A DNA stretch of 64,000 nt from Candidatus Krumholzibacteriota bacterium. GTDB lineage: Bacteria; Krumholzibacteriota; Krumholzibacteriia; LZORAL124-64-63. Positions 1 to 10,407 of the stretch are shown here, one piece after another (within the stretch, counting starts at the first letter, position 1; each line of letters opens with the position of its first letter). The notes under the pieces were generated by a model. It saw only the letters and a list, made by a program, of their open reading frames with translations, was not told where the DNA came from and searched no databases. The translations under genes and the position numbers were made by a program. The stretch lies in the NCBI GenBank assembly GCA_024275485.1, contig JAJRZA010000037.1, forward strand, positions 111,020-175,019, written 5' to 3'.

Positions 1-182
1 TGATGTTCATGCGGGTCAGTGTTTCGAATCCGCCCCTTTGGCAGGTGGGGCTGAGCTGGATCCTGATGATCGTTTCGATCTGGTTCTCGGCCCGAGCCGC
101 GGGCAAGCTGTTTCGGATGGGAATTCTCATGCATGGATCTTCGCCCACCTGGGCTTCATTGATCAAGGCCATCAAGGCTTGA
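1..182 (+). CDS. C-terminal fragment of an ABC-2 type transporter permease (truncated by window start)
   Basis: Frame 3 reads ...MFMRVSVSNPPLWQVGLSWILMIVSIWFSARAAGKLFRMGILMHGSSPTWASLIKAIKA* (stop 180-182). Typical NatB/ABC-2 permease C-terminus. Below the ORF-track size cutoff. Confidence 0.65.
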   Translation, partial: MFMRVSVSNPPLWQVGLSWILMIVSIWFSARAAGKLFRMGILMHGSSPTWASLIKAIKA

Positions 183-218
183 CCAGGGTATTGGCGACTC
201 AAGAAGTAGGAGGAATTT

Positions 219-2480
219 TCAGGGAAGAATTTCCAGCCGGAAATGGTCTCCCTGTTGCAACAGGTCCACAACCTTCATTCCTTCAATAACTTCTCCAAAT
301 ACCGTGTAACGGCCGTTGAGGTGGGGTTGCTCGGAAAGGGTGACGAAGAATTGGCTGCCGCCGGTGTCCTTGCCATCGTGGGCGATGCCCACCGCTGCCC
401 GCTCGTACCTGGTGCGGTTCCACTCGCTGCGAATTGTGTAGCCGGGACCTCCCCAGCCATCTGCACGAGGATCGCCGCCCTGAACCACAAAATCGGGCAC
501 AACCCGATGAAAAGTGAGATCATCGTAATAACCCCGCTCGATCAGATCAGTGAACACGGCACAGGTATTGGGTGCGTTTTGACCATCAAGACGAATCACG
601 AAAACACCGCGATCGGTGACACAACGGATCTTCGGTGCATCATAGGGCGTGCGGACCGCGGGTTGGGCCGGGTCCCTCAGAAAGGGTTGCATGGTGGCCC
701 GCAGGCTTTCTTCACTGGGAATCAAGTTGGCTGGCAACAGGTTGGTGGCCAATGCGGTTTCCCGGGACTCCAGGCGAATATGCAGGTTGGACGAATCGAA
801 TCCCTGTCGCAGCATGTCGGCGATGATTGCCAGAAGGTGATCCTCCAGGCCGTCGGGCAGCTCTGCCCGTTTCAAGTCAGACACTGATGTGCCCTGGGTT
901 TCCAGGGTCCTGAGGATGGCTCGTTTGACTTCGGCCTCACCTTCATTGTAGACCGATTCCTAGGCTTCGGACATGGCCACCAGGCTGAGGCGATGGGCGT
1001 AGTCGGCCAGAAAATCGATGGCGGTGGCAGCGATGACAAAATCCGGATCGGCCGCCGCCCGGGTCAGGCTGTCCAGGATGAATTCTCGATCTTCGGCGTG
1101 GCCAGGTCGGGTGCCCAGATGGTGCAGACCTTCCAAGGCGGCTACCCGCATCGGAAGCTGGGTATGATTCCCGGCAAAACTGGTTAAAATTTCCAGGGGA
1201 GAATCGGTCTGTCGGGCCAGGGCGTAAAGAATGGCCTCGGCATCGGTGGCAGTGGGGGACTGGCTCAACAACAGGCGCAGTTGGCCTTCACTTCCGGAGC
1301 CCCGCAATGCGGCCCAGCTACGGATGGAGGCAGCCCGGACGGTAGTGCTCTCATCGTTCATGTGGGAATGGGCTGAGCGCCCCAACCGGATTCGCCAGAC
1401 AGGCAGCAGGCTCTCCTGCTGGGCAGCTTCAGGAGGCAGGTCAAAGGTGGTGGTCAGTTTTTCCATGGCCGCCAGGGCGGTGGTGGCCAAATGTGTGTTT
1501 TGGTGGGCGGCGGCGGCAATCAAGGCTTCGGTCAGAACGTTTCGGTCTTCATTGCTTAAAGAACTTTCGGGGGTGAACGCATAAACTCCCAGTGACCCCA
1601 TGGCCTGGCAGGCGGCAATCATTGTTCGTTGATGATGTTGCCGAGTCGTAATTTTTTCATTCTGGTAGCCTAACAATACCGCTTTCAAGGCGGCGGCATT
1701 GGACTGTCTGGCCAGGGCGCGATAGGCGTGGACCCTGACCTGGAGTTGGTTTGATCTCACATGGGCTGCCAGATGAGGAACCAGTTCAGGCGCGGGAAGA
1801 CGTTCCGCGCAGCGCAAAACACGCCATAAAACGTCACCAGTACTATGCTCCAGGCCGGTGACAATGGCGGCCTCCAGTTGGGTGGAATCGGCTTGATCGG
1901 CAATGTTGCGCAACGCATCCCAGGCAGCAGCGGCAACCGCGTGGTCGTCACTGCCTGTGGCGACCAAAAGGCCGCGGCCCTGGCTGGGAAGGTGGGCAAG
2001 TCCCCTAGCTGCTGCCAATTGCAACCGGCTGTCGGGATTTTCCAGAATTGCTTCCAGGGCTCCGGTGGCGGATTGGTCGCCCAGCAACCCCAGGCTGAAG
2101 GCTGCCTGTCCGGCCACGGTCTCACTGGGATCATTCAGGGCCTCGATCATGGCCGGAATAAGGTTGCGCTGGCCCATAAGGCCCGCACTGCGCAGGGCCC
2201 TCAGGCGAACATGGGCGTCTTTGGCGCGGATCATGGCCCGAAGGGAATCCTCAGGGGCAAATCGCTGGTCTTCCCAGTGGGCAAGGGTTAAAAAGGCGCT
2301 GCGTCTTTCCGGTGATTCAAGCGAACAACCTGCAAAAGAAACCAGAAAAATGAGCAGGGCCAGGGTAGTCACAACCACGGGGCTTTGGCGGGAAGGATTT
2401 GGCATGGTCGCAGACCTTTGATCTGGGGGAAGACTGAAAATGGTGCCCGATACCTTAACACCGGGAAGCTCCGGGGCCAA
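219..2480 (-). pseudogene. HEAT-repeat lipoprotein plus cyclophilin-type peptidyl-prolyl isomerase, one reading frame interrupted by an in-frame TAG at 960-962
   Basis: ORFs 960..2480 (HEAT-like repeats, lipoprotein-like signal ..LVSFAGCS) and 219..884 (cyclophilin: FHRVVPDFVVQGGDP, GSQFFVTL) share one frame. Translation across the stop is ...LSLVAMSEA*ESVYNEGEAEVKRAILRTLETQGTSVSDLKRAELPDG..., with no other stop. Confidence 0.75.
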
Positions 2481-2651
2481 CTGTGGGTTGAGTGCCTGGT
2501 TGGGAATGGCTCAGGACTGGTTTTGACCCCATCGGCACCCTCTGTTACTTTCCAGTAAGTCATGGAGCCTGTGGGTCCTGCAGGCTATTGAACCTTCAGC
2601 CCCAGCACTTGATCTTGGATTCATTGCTATACCATACCAGGGAGAACAAAC

Positions 2652-3662
2652 ATGCGCACCGCGATACTGGGAGCTTCCGGGCTGGTCGGACGGAAAATGC
2701 TGAGCCTGCTGGAGAGTTGTCCCTGGCTCAACAGTGACCCGGCGCTCCTGACAAGTCCCCGCTCGGCAGGGCAGGAGATCGAATTCCGGGGGCGCAAACT
2801 GATCTGCCGCGAAGTTTCAGCCAGTGCATTTCATCAAATTGATCTGGCCCTGTTCAGCGCCGGCGGAGCTGCCAGCCGCACATGGGCACCGGTTGCCAAA
2901 AACGCCGGGTGTTTGGTCGTGGACAATTCTTCCGCCTGGCGTTTGGACCCGCAGGTGCCTCTTGTGGTACCGGAAATCAACGGCTTCATGATAAATCCCA
3001 AACCAGGAATTATCGCGAACCCGAACTGTTCCACCATCCAGATTGTCATGGCGGTGGCGCCCCTGGATCAGGCTGTCGGGGTGAAGGAGTGTCATGTGAC
3101 GACTTTACAGGCTGTCTCTGGCGCGGGGCAAAAAGCCGTGCAGGAGTTGCTGGACCAAACCCGGGATTATCCAGCGATCCAGACGGGAACCAGCGCTTAC
3201 CCTCGTACCATGGCCTTCAATGTCTTGCCCGCCATCGGTGCCAAAACCGAGGGAGGTAGTTACGAGGAAGAGACCAAAGTTGTGCTCGAAATGCGTCGCA
3301 TCATGGATCGTGGCCTGGATCTGCATGTTTCCTGCACAGCAACCAGGGTGCCGGTTATGACTGGCCACAGCGCCGCTGTTCGTCTGGTGTGCGCCGCTGC
3401 GACCACCCCTGCCCAGGCTGTTGCCACTCTGCAGAATTCACCTGGAGTTCAAGTATTGGCCGACCCTCACGACTTTCACACAGCCAGGGAAATTGCCGGG
3501 TCAAATGACGTTTTTGTCAGCCGTGTGCGCCAGGACCCCGGATGCGATCGCAGTCTGTTGATGTGGGTGGTTGCCGACAACCTGCTCAAGGGAGCAGCCT
3601 GGAATGCGGTTCAAATCGCCACTGAAATAGCCCATCAGATTGCGGCGGATAAACAGGGATGA
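2652..3662 (+). CDS. asd: Aspartate-semialdehyde dehydrogenase
   Basis: MRTAILGASGLVGRKMLSLLE N-terminus; active-site IANPNCSTIQ; full-length ~336 aa. Confidence 0.93.
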   Translation: MRTAILGASGLVGRKMLSLLESCPWLNSDPALLTSPRSAGQEIEFRGRKLICREVSASAFHQIDLALFSAGGAASRTWAPVAKNAGCLVVDNSSAWRLDPQVPLVVPEINGFMINPKPGIIANPNCSTIQIVMAVAPLDQAVGVKECHVTTLQAVSGAGQKAVQELLDQTRDYPAIQTGTSAYPRTMAFNVLPAIGAKTEGGSYEEETKVVLEMRRIMDRGLDLHVSCTATRVPVMTGHSAAVRLVCAAATTPAQAVATLQNSPGVQVLADPHDFHTAREIAGSNDVFVSRVRQDPGCDRSLLMWVVADNLLKGAAWNAVQIATEIAHQIAADKQG

Positions 3663-4435
3663 TACCAAGTTTGGCAGCAGCCAAGAGGATCGTGCGGGCC
3701 ACCCTTCTGGACCGGATTGACGCAGTGGTCCTGCTGGGCGTGGTTGTCCTGGGTATTATCAGTTGCATGATGGTTTCGGTCTTGGGCCTTGCCCTAATCA
3801 ATTCAGTACTTTTGGCGGCCCTGGTCTGGACGGGGATGCCCCCTTTGGGATTCTGGACTGCCTTTCGTCCCTGGATTTCCATCGCCGGATTTGTCCTCTT
3901 GGTTCATGTGTTTACTACCACCGCCGCAGCTCCTTTGGGGCATCCCAGCTGGGGAGGTCTTGGTGCCGGGGTTTTGGCTTTGGCGCGGATTGCCGCTTCC
4001 CTGGGATGGCTGGCCCTGTTCGCCCGCCTGAAGTCCATGGACGACCTGGTCCGGGCGGTGCGCTGGTGGTTGCGTCCCTTGGAGATGCTGGGCTTGCCCA
4101 CCGGTCAACTGGCTTTGGTTCTGGCGGTGGCCCTGGGAACGGTGCCGGGTGTGCTGAACGAAGGTCGCCGGGTTGAAGCGGTATTGCGTATGAGACGAGC
4201 GAGGCCCGATAGACCCGGGATTTCACGTTGGCGACGACTGCTTGACAGGATGGTGGTGGTGGTGCCCCTGGCAGAAAGTCTTCTGCGGCGGGCTGACCTG
4301 CTGAGTTTGAGTCTGCGCACCAGGCAACCTGCGGCGGGACCGATCCTCATGGGACCGCCCTGGTGGCAATTGATCTTATTGGGTCTTTGGCTGGTCCTTC
4401 TGATTTTCTTGAATTTGCCCGGAGTGGGAACATGA
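3659..4435 (+). CDS. Energy-coupling factor transporter transmembrane protein (EcfT/CbiQ family)
   Basis: Hydrophobic N-terminal half with EcfT-like RARPDRPG..RRLLDRMVVVVPLAESLLRRADLLSLSLRTR region; overlaps asd and truA by 4 nt. Confidence 0.7.
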   Translation: MIPSLAAAKRIVRATLLDRIDAVVLLGVVVLGIISCMMVSVLGLALINSVLLAALVWTGMPPLGFWTAFRPWISIAGFVLLVHVFTTTAAAPLGHPSWGGLGAGVLALARIAASLGWLALFARLKSMDDLVRAVRWWLRPLEMLGLPTGQLALVLAVALGTVPGVLNEGRRVEAVLRMRRARPDRPGISRWRRLLDRMVVVVPLAESLLRRADLLSLSLRTRQPAAGPILMGPPWWQLILLGLWLVLLIFLNLPGVGT

Positions 4436-5232
4436 CCGAAAAAATTCCGTATTCACTAGCCGAGCCTCAGCCCGGGGCTCGAGTTCGTTTTCAGGTGGCC
4501 TACGTGGGATCCGGCTTTTCCGGCTGGCAAATCCAGCCCAATCGCCGCACGGTTCAAGGTATTTTGAAAAATAAGATAAGTTTTTTGCTGGGTAGGGAAG
4601 TCATTCCCGTTGGGGCCGGACGCACGGACACCGGGGTGCACGCCAAGGGACAGGTGGCTCATGTGACAGTTGCCAACGAAGAAGAGGTCGAGCGTTTGAA
4701 ACGTGCCCTGCCAGGCCTGATGCCCAATGATATCGGCATTTCCCAGATGCAAAGGGTGCCCATGGAGTTCAATTCCCGCTTCAGCGCCGTGGCCCGAAGG
4801 TACAGTTATCACCTGCTTTTTCGACGGGATATCTTTCTGCCCAACAATTGGCAGTTGCGACGACCCCTGGACCATCAGGCCATGGATTTGGCCGCCCGCC
4901 ACTTTCTGGGCAGTCACGATTGTTCCAGCATTTGCAAGACATCGTCCCTGAAACCGGCAGGCAATGTCTGTCATATTAATCTTTGTGCCTTTGAATGGCT
5001 GGAAGATTCAGCTATCTTCCAAATTCGGGCCAATCGCTTTCTCCATCACATGGTGCGCATCATGATGGGCACCATCGTGGAAGTGGGGGAAGGCACTCGT
5101 ATGCCTGATGACATTCCCGGGATTCTTGAAGCGCGCGACCGCAGCCGGGCCGGTCGCATGGCGCCTCCTGAAGGCCTGTTTTTGGAAGAAGTCTACTATC
5201 CGGTGATTCCTACACAAGGAGAGGATTCATGA
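4432..5232 (+). CDS. truA: tRNA pseudouridine(38-40) synthase
   Basis: [24 protein letters not shown]...[17 protein letters not shown]; start ATG overlaps upstream stop (ATGA). Confidence 0.92.
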   Translation: MTEKIPYSLAEPQPGARVRFQVAYVGSGFSGWQIQPNRRTVQGILKNKISFLLGREVIPVGAGRTDTGVHAKGQVAHVTVANEEEVERLKRALPGLMPNDIGISQMQRVPMEFNSRFSAVARRYSYHLLFRRDIFLPNNWQLRRPLDHQAMDLAARHFLGSHDCSSICKTSSLKPAGNVCHINLCAFEWLEDSAIFQIRANRFLHHMVRIMMGTIVEVGEGTRMPDDIPGILEARDRSRAGRMAPPEGLFLEEVYYPVIPTQGEDS

Positions 5233-5882
5233 AGTTCTTCATCGATACGGCGAACATCGAAGAAATCAAGGAAGTCAAGGCCATGGGCATGTGCGATGGC
5301 GTGACCACCAATCCCAGCCTCATGGCCAAAGAAGGCCGCACCGATACCGACGCCATGCTCAAGGAAATCTGCGACATCGTGCAGGGCCCGGTCAGCGGCG
5401 AAGTGACGGCTCTCGACGCTGCCGGCATGATCGAAGAAGGTAAACGCCTGGCCGCAATCAGCGAACACATCGTCGTCAAGGTGCCCACCACGTACGCCGG
5501 ATTGCAGGCCATCGCCGCCCTGGCCGCCGAAGGTATCAAAGTCAACGCCACCCTGGTGTTTTCCGCCAGCCAGGCGCTGTTGGTGGCCAAAGCCGGAGCT
5601 GCCTATGTGTCACCTTTTGTTGGTCGGCTAGACGACATCAGTGAAGACGGCATGCAACTGATCGGCGATATCTGCGAAATCTACGCCAACTACGATTTCC
5701 ATACGGAAGTGATCGTGGCTTCGGTGCGGCATCCCCTGCATGTGGTGGACTCGGCCCTGATTGGGGCTCACATCGCCACAATTCCGCCGTCGGTGATCAA
5801 GAAACTGGTGGCGCATCCCTTAACCGACAAAGGTTTGGCCGGTTTCATGGCTGACTGGGAAAAGCTTCAAGGTGGCAAGTGA
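5229..5882 (+). CDS. Transaldolase / fructose-6-phosphate aldolase-like (small transaldolase family)
   Basis: [45 protein letters not shown]; ~217 aa. Confidence 0.93.
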   Translation: MKFFIDTANIEEIKEVKAMGMCDGVTTNPSLMAKEGRTDTDAMLKEICDIVQGPVSGEVTALDAAGMIEEGKRLAAISEHIVVKVPTTYAGLQAIAALAAEGIKVNATLVFSASQALLVAKAGAAYVSPFVGRLDDISEDGMQLIGDICEIYANYDFHTEVIVASVRHPLHVVDSALIGAHIATIPPSVIKKLVAHPLTDKGLAGFMADWEKLQGGK

Positions 5883-7099
5883 GTCTTCCGCGTGGATTAT
5901 CCGGAGTCCTTTCGGGACTTCTCTTGGGGGCCGTATTAGGCGGTGTCCTTTTGATGATCAGGTTTGGTGGATTGCCTTTTCGGAATCCCACCGGATCTGA
6001 TTCAAGGGGAACCGGTGTGGTCTCCTTGGTTGACCAGCCTGTTGATGAGAACGGCAATGCCGCCAACAGCAACGGTGAGTACCAGAACGGCAGCCTCACC
6101 TTCGAGAGGGGCAACGCCATTGTCCAGGCCACGCGCAGGGTTGCTCCAGCAGTGGTCAGCATCACCGTATTGCAGGCCAAACGAGTGCGTGATCCATCCA
6201 TGGAACTCTGGCGACGGATGGGGCTGTTGCCCAGGCGGGAGTCTTTCGAGCAGGTCCAGAGCATGGGCTCAGGGGTCATTATTTCGGAAGATGGGCTTGT
6301 TGTGACCAACAGCCACGTGCTTGACGGAGCGGTGCAGGTTATTGTGACTCTCTCCGATGGCAGCCAGTATCAAGCCCAACCGGTGGATGTAATCGACCAA
6401 TTTGATCTGGCGGTTTTGAAGATCCAGGGCAAGGGTTTTCCTGTTGCCAGTTTTGCCCGGGAGGACCACCTGGCCATCGGTGAATGGGCCATCGCCATCG
6501 GTTCGCCTTATGGATACCTGTTGGCCGATACCCAGCCGACGGTCACCGTGGGAGTCATCAGCGCGGTGAACCGGGACATCAAGAGCAACCGCGGTGAGCG
6601 GAAATACCTGGGAATGATCCAGACCGACGCTGCCATCAACCCCGGCAACAGCGGTGGACCTTTGGTGAACACCGCCGGTGAAGTGGTAGGCATCAATACG
6701 TTTATATTCAGTGACAGCGGTGGCAGCGTGGGGATTGGGTTTGCCGTTCCAGCGTCCCGGGTGCAACAGGTGCTGGACGAAATCCGTCGTTATGGACATT
6801 ACCGGGAATTCAACTTGGGCTTCACTCTGCAAAAGTTGTCGTCTGGAATGGTGCAGTATCTGGGGCTTGACGACCCGGTGGGACTTCTGGTCCTTTCAGT
6901 ACTGCCCGGTTCAGCAGCCTGGAAGGCGGGGCTGCGTCCCCGGGATGTGATCCGCGAAGTTGAAGGCCACCCCCTGGCTTCGGCCGATGTTTTGCACCGA
7001 CTGGTCTATGAGGCCCAGGTCGGCGACAGTTTGGTCTTTCGTGCGGAACGCGAAAAGATAATGTTCAATGGAATCATCATCATCGAAGAATCACAGTAG
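5879..7099 (+). CDS. HtrA/DegP-like S1C serine protease with PDZ domain
   Basis: Trypsin-like motifs [28 protein letters not shown]-terminal PDZ; N-terminal TM segment. Confidence 0.92.
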   Translation: MSLPRGLSGVLSGLLLGAVLGGVLLMIRFGGLPFRNPTGSDSRGTGVVSLVDQPVDENGNAANSNGEYQNGSLTFERGNAIVQATRRVAPAVVSITVLQAKRVRDPSMELWRRMGLLPRRESFEQVQSMGSGVIISEDGLVVTNSHVLDGAVQVIVTLSDGSQYQAQPVDVIDQFDLAVLKIQGKGFPVASFAREDHLAIGEWAIAIGSPYGYLLADTQPTVTVGVISAVNRDIKSNRGERKYLGMIQTDAAINPGNSGGPLVNTAGEVVGINTFIFSDSGGSVGIGFAVPASRVQQVLDEIRRYGHYREFNLGFTLQKLSSGMVQYLGLDDPVGLLVLSVLPGSAAWKAGLRPRDVIREVEGHPLASADVLHRLVYEAQVGDSLVFRAEREKIMFNGIIIIEESQ

Positions 7100-7101
7100 G
7101 A

Positions 7102-8175
7102 GTGAAAGTGACTGAGCACGACACCAACAACCAGCCGCCCTTGATTTTGGTAACCGGCGGTGCAGGCTTTATGGGGATCAACCTGATCCGGTATTTGTTG
7201 AATGAGAACGTAAAAATTCGATCCTTGGACTATGCCGAGTTCGACTATGCCGATTGCAAGGACCGCATTGAAATTCACACGGGTGATATCCGTGATGCGG
7301 AGGCTGTGGACAAAGCCATGCTGGATGTGGACCTGGTTATTCACTGCGCCATGGCGTTGCCTCTCTATTCCGAAAAAGACATCATGACCACCGGTATCGA
7401 CGGCACACGATTGTTGTTGGGAAAGGCCCGGGATCATTCGGTGGATCGTTTTGTGCATGTCTCCTCCACCGCTGTTTACGGAATTCCCGATCACCACCCC
7501 TTACTGGAAACGGACGATCTTGATGGTGTCGGGCCTTACGGAAACGCCAAGGTGATGGCCGAAACGGTTTGCGAAGAATTTCGTGCCGAGGGCATGATCG
7601 TGCCTATTATCCGGCCCAAGAGTTTTATCGGCCCGGAGCGGCTGGGTGTTTTTGCCCTGCTGTACGACTGGGCCATGGACGGCCGTGGTTTTCCCATGAT
7701 CGGCGACGGGAAAAACCGTTACCAATTGTTGGACGTGGAAGATCTGAGCCAGGCCTGTTGGCTGTGCTGCACGCTGGCCGAGGAAATCGTCAATGATACT
7801 TTCAATATTGGCGCCGGCGAGTATACCACCATGGGAGAAGACTGGCAGGCGGTGTTGGATCACGCGGGGCACGGTGGTCGGGTCAAGGGTTTCCCGGCCA
7901 TGCCCGTGATCTGGGCGCTGCGCATACTGGACAAGTTGGGGCTGTCGCCTCTTTACAAGTGGGTTTACGAAACGGCCGCCACCGACAGTTTCGTGTCCAT
8001 CGACAAGGCGGTCAGGGTTTTGGGTTTCAAACCCAAACATTCCAACAAGGACGCCCTGATTCGCAACTTTGAATGGTACCTGGCGAATCTGGCACAGTTT
8101 TCGGAGACGTCGGGCGTGACTCACCGTGTGCCCTGGAAACAGGGCGCTTTGGGCATCGTCAAAAAGTTTTTCTAG
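7102..8175 (+). CDS. NAD-dependent epimerase/dehydratase (extended SDR)
   Basis: TGGAGFMGINLIRYLL Rossmann motif; SSTAVYG...YGNAK (YxxxK). Confidence 0.88.
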   Translation: MKVTEHDTNNQPPLILVTGGAGFMGINLIRYLLNENVKIRSLDYAEFDYADCKDRIEIHTGDIRDAEAVDKAMLDVDLVIHCAMALPLYSEKDIMTTGIDGTRLLLGKARDHSVDRFVHVSSTAVYGIPDHHPLLETDDLDGVGPYGNAKVMAETVCEEFRAEGMIVPIIRPKSFIGPERLGVFALLYDWAMDGRGFPMIGDGKNRYQLLDVEDLSQACWLCCTLAEEIVNDTFNIGAGEYTTMGEDWQAVLDHAGHGGRVKGFPAMPVIWALRILDKLGLSPLYKWVYETAATDSFVSIDKAVRVLGFKPKHSNKDALIRNFEWYLANLAQFSETSGVTHRVPWKQGALGIVKKFF

Positions 8176-8190
8176 CAGGGAGCAGGATTT

Positions 8191-9165
8191 GTGATTGCAG
8201 TGACGGGAGCAGCCGGTTTCATCGGCAGTAATATTGTTTGGGAGCTCAACCGCCGGGGCATCGACGATATCATCGCGGTCGATGTTCACGGAACCGACGA
8301 GGGTAATGAAAACCTCATGCCATTGCGCTATGACAGATACCTGCCCAAGGACGAGTTCAGGACCTGGTTGGCCGATCCCTCAAACGCCTCCGAGGTAGAT
8401 GTCCTCTATCACCTTGGAGCCTGCAGCAGCACCACCGAAACCAACGCCGATTTTCTGGAGAGTAATAATTTCGGCTACACTCGCGACTTGTGCAATTCCT
8501 GTCTGGCGGCAGAAGTGCGTTTCATCAACGCCAGCAGTGCCGCCACCTACGGTGATGGCGAATTCGGGTATGACGATGACCATGATGGAATCCACCAGCT
8601 CAAACCCCTGAATCTCTACGCCAAATCAAAACAGGATTTCGATCTTTGGGCGTTGAATGAAGGGTGTCTTGATAAAATCGCCTGCTTGAAGTATTTCAAT
8701 GTTTATGGACCCAACGAATGGCACAAGGGCGACATGCGCTCCATGGTTTGCAAAGGGTATGAACAGATCAAATCCAACGGGTTGGTCAAACTCTTTGAAT
8801 CCGACCGGCCGGAATATCCCCATGGCGGGCAACAGAGGGATTTTGTCTACGTCAAGGATGCGGTGGACATGACTCTGTGGTTTGCCGACAACCCGCAGGT
8901 GGGTGGAATTTTCAATGTGGGTACCGGTGAGGCCAACGATTGGAATCGGCTGATCAGCGCAATTTTCCGGGCCATGGATCTGGAACCAAACCTCGAGTAC
9001 ATTGCCATGCCCGGGCACTTGAAGGGCAAGTACCAGTATCATACTGAAGCAAAAATGGAAAAGATCAGGGCGGCTGGATACGATCGCCCGGTAACCGTGC
9101 TTGAAGACGCAGTTGCTGACTATGTGCAAGGCCATTTGATGACCGGGAAGTACCTGACACCATGA
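8191..9165 (+). CDS. hldD: ADP-L-glycero-D-manno-heptose-6-epimerase-like
   Basis: VTGAAGFIGSNIVWELNRRGIDDIIAVD; LGACSSTTETN; SSAATYGDG..LNLYAKSK. Confidence 0.82.
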   Translation: MIAVTGAAGFIGSNIVWELNRRGIDDIIAVDVHGTDEGNENLMPLRYDRYLPKDEFRTWLADPSNASEVDVLYHLGACSSTTETNADFLESNNFGYTRDLCNSCLAAEVRFINASSAATYGDGEFGYDDDHDGIHQLKPLNLYAKSKQDFDLWALNEGCLDKIACLKYFNVYGPNEWHKGDMRSMVCKGYEQIKSNGLVKLFESDRPEYPHGGQQRDFVYVKDAVDMTLWFADNPQVGGIFNVGTGEANDWNRLISAIFRAMDLEPNLEYIAMPGHLKGKYQYHTEAKMEKIRAAGYDRPVTVLEDAVADYVQGHLMTGKYLTP

Positions 9166-10349
9166 CGCCTCCTGCGGGAAGATCCCGACCGGGAACTCTT
9201 TTTCCGGAAGCCAGCCACGACTTGATCGAAGGTTTGGCCAAGGTCCCGGACCTGTTGAAGCGGATCCAGCCCCTGAAGGAAAAACACCGCAAGGCCCTGG
9301 CTGGGAGCGTGCGCCGTTTGTCGACTTTTTTGACCGTGGAAAGGGACAGTCTACCGGCGGACTACATGACCCGTCCCGAATACATGGCAGCCTATCTTCA
9401 TTACTTTATGCCCTGGAATATTTATCGGCAGGGACGCCTGCTGATGGGGTTGGATTTTTCCCTCAAAGCCGGCTCCACCGTACTTGATTTTGGTGCCGGA
9501 CCATTGACCTTCCTGCAGGCCATGTGGCTGACCCGACCTCATATGCGCTCCAACAACTATCAGTATGTGGGAATTGATCGTTCGGAACCGGGTCTGAAGG
9601 CTGGGCGAAAGTTGTTTGAAGGCCTGGCGGGTGAAGATGGTAGAAACTGGAAAATTATTACCGAACGGCAACTCGGCGCGGCTCGAAAATTTGCTCCTGC
9701 CGATTTGATCGTGGCTGGAAATTTCATCAACGAGTTGAGTCCGCCGCGCGCAGCAGCCATTGGTGAAGCCACTGCGGAAGATCTTTTGTTGCAAAGGTGG
9801 GAAGGTTTGTTGAAACCGGATGCGGCCATTCTGGTCATCGAGCCGGGGACCCGCTCTTCTGCACGGCAACTGGTTCGTTTGCGCCAGGCTGCCCTGGCCA
9901 CCGGCTGGCAGGTGGCTGCGCCCTGCTCTCATCATGAAGAGTGCGCCATGCCCGGCACCCGGGGTGGACCCTGGTGTCATTTCAACTTTATTCCCCAGGA
10001 TATTCCAGAGTGGCTTTTCAAATTCAGTCGCCGGGTCAAGCTGCCCAAGGAGCGGGCGAGCCTTTCTTTTCTCTTGTTGAAGAGAGGGGAGAACTGCCCG
10101 GTCAAAACAGTGACGCCGCCCACGCCGGCCAAGGTCGAGGGGTTGGTGCGGGTCATATCCGAGACCTTCGAATTGCCCCATGGGCGGATGGGGCGTTACG
10201 GTTGTGGAGAGAAGGGTTTGATCCTTTTGGAAAATGCCAAAACACCCCAACCGGGGCCGCAACCAGGTGATCTTTTGACGGTGACTTGGCCGGAAAAGGA
10301 CCGGCGGGATGCGAAGAGCAAAGCCATCATTGTCAGTGCCACTGAATGA
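9162..10349 (+). CDS. Rsm22-like small ribosomal subunit methyltransferase
   Basis: SAM motif VLDFGAGPLTFLQAMW; Cys/His cluster CSHHEECAMPGTRGGPWCHFNF as in the Rsm22 family; overlaps hldD by 4 nt. Confidence 0.75.
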   Translation: MTPPAGRSRPGTLFPEASHDLIEGLAKVPDLLKRIQPLKEKHRKALAGSVRRLSTFLTVERDSLPADYMTRPEYMAAYLHYFMPWNIYRQGRLLMGLDFSLKAGSTVLDFGAGPLTFLQAMWLTRPHMRSNNYQYVGIDRSEPGLKAGRKLFEGLAGEDGRNWKIITERQLGAARKFAPADLIVAGNFINELSPPRAAAIGEATAEDLLLQRWEGLLKPDAAILVIEPGTRSSARQLVRLRQAALATGWQVAAPCSHHEECAMPGTRGGPWCHFNFIPQDIPEWLFKFSRRVKLPKERASLSFLLLKRGENCPVKTVTPPTPAKVEGLVRVISETFELPHGRMGRYGCGEKGLILLENAKTPQPGPQPGDLLTVTWPEKDRRDAKSKAIIVSATE

Positions 10350-10407
10350 TTTTCGCCCCCCGGGGGGATGAAATACGAAAACCGTCTATCAATAGGTTTG
10401 CTCCAAA

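Noticed and set aside
243-887. 214-aa plus-strand ORF opposite the cyclophilin
   Set aside because: Shadow ORF with no recognisable family. The opposite strand encodes a clear PPIase.
10356-10367. CCCCCCGGGGGG palindrome as a terminator
   Set aside because: No loop and no adjacent T tract on either strand. Too short to support a call.
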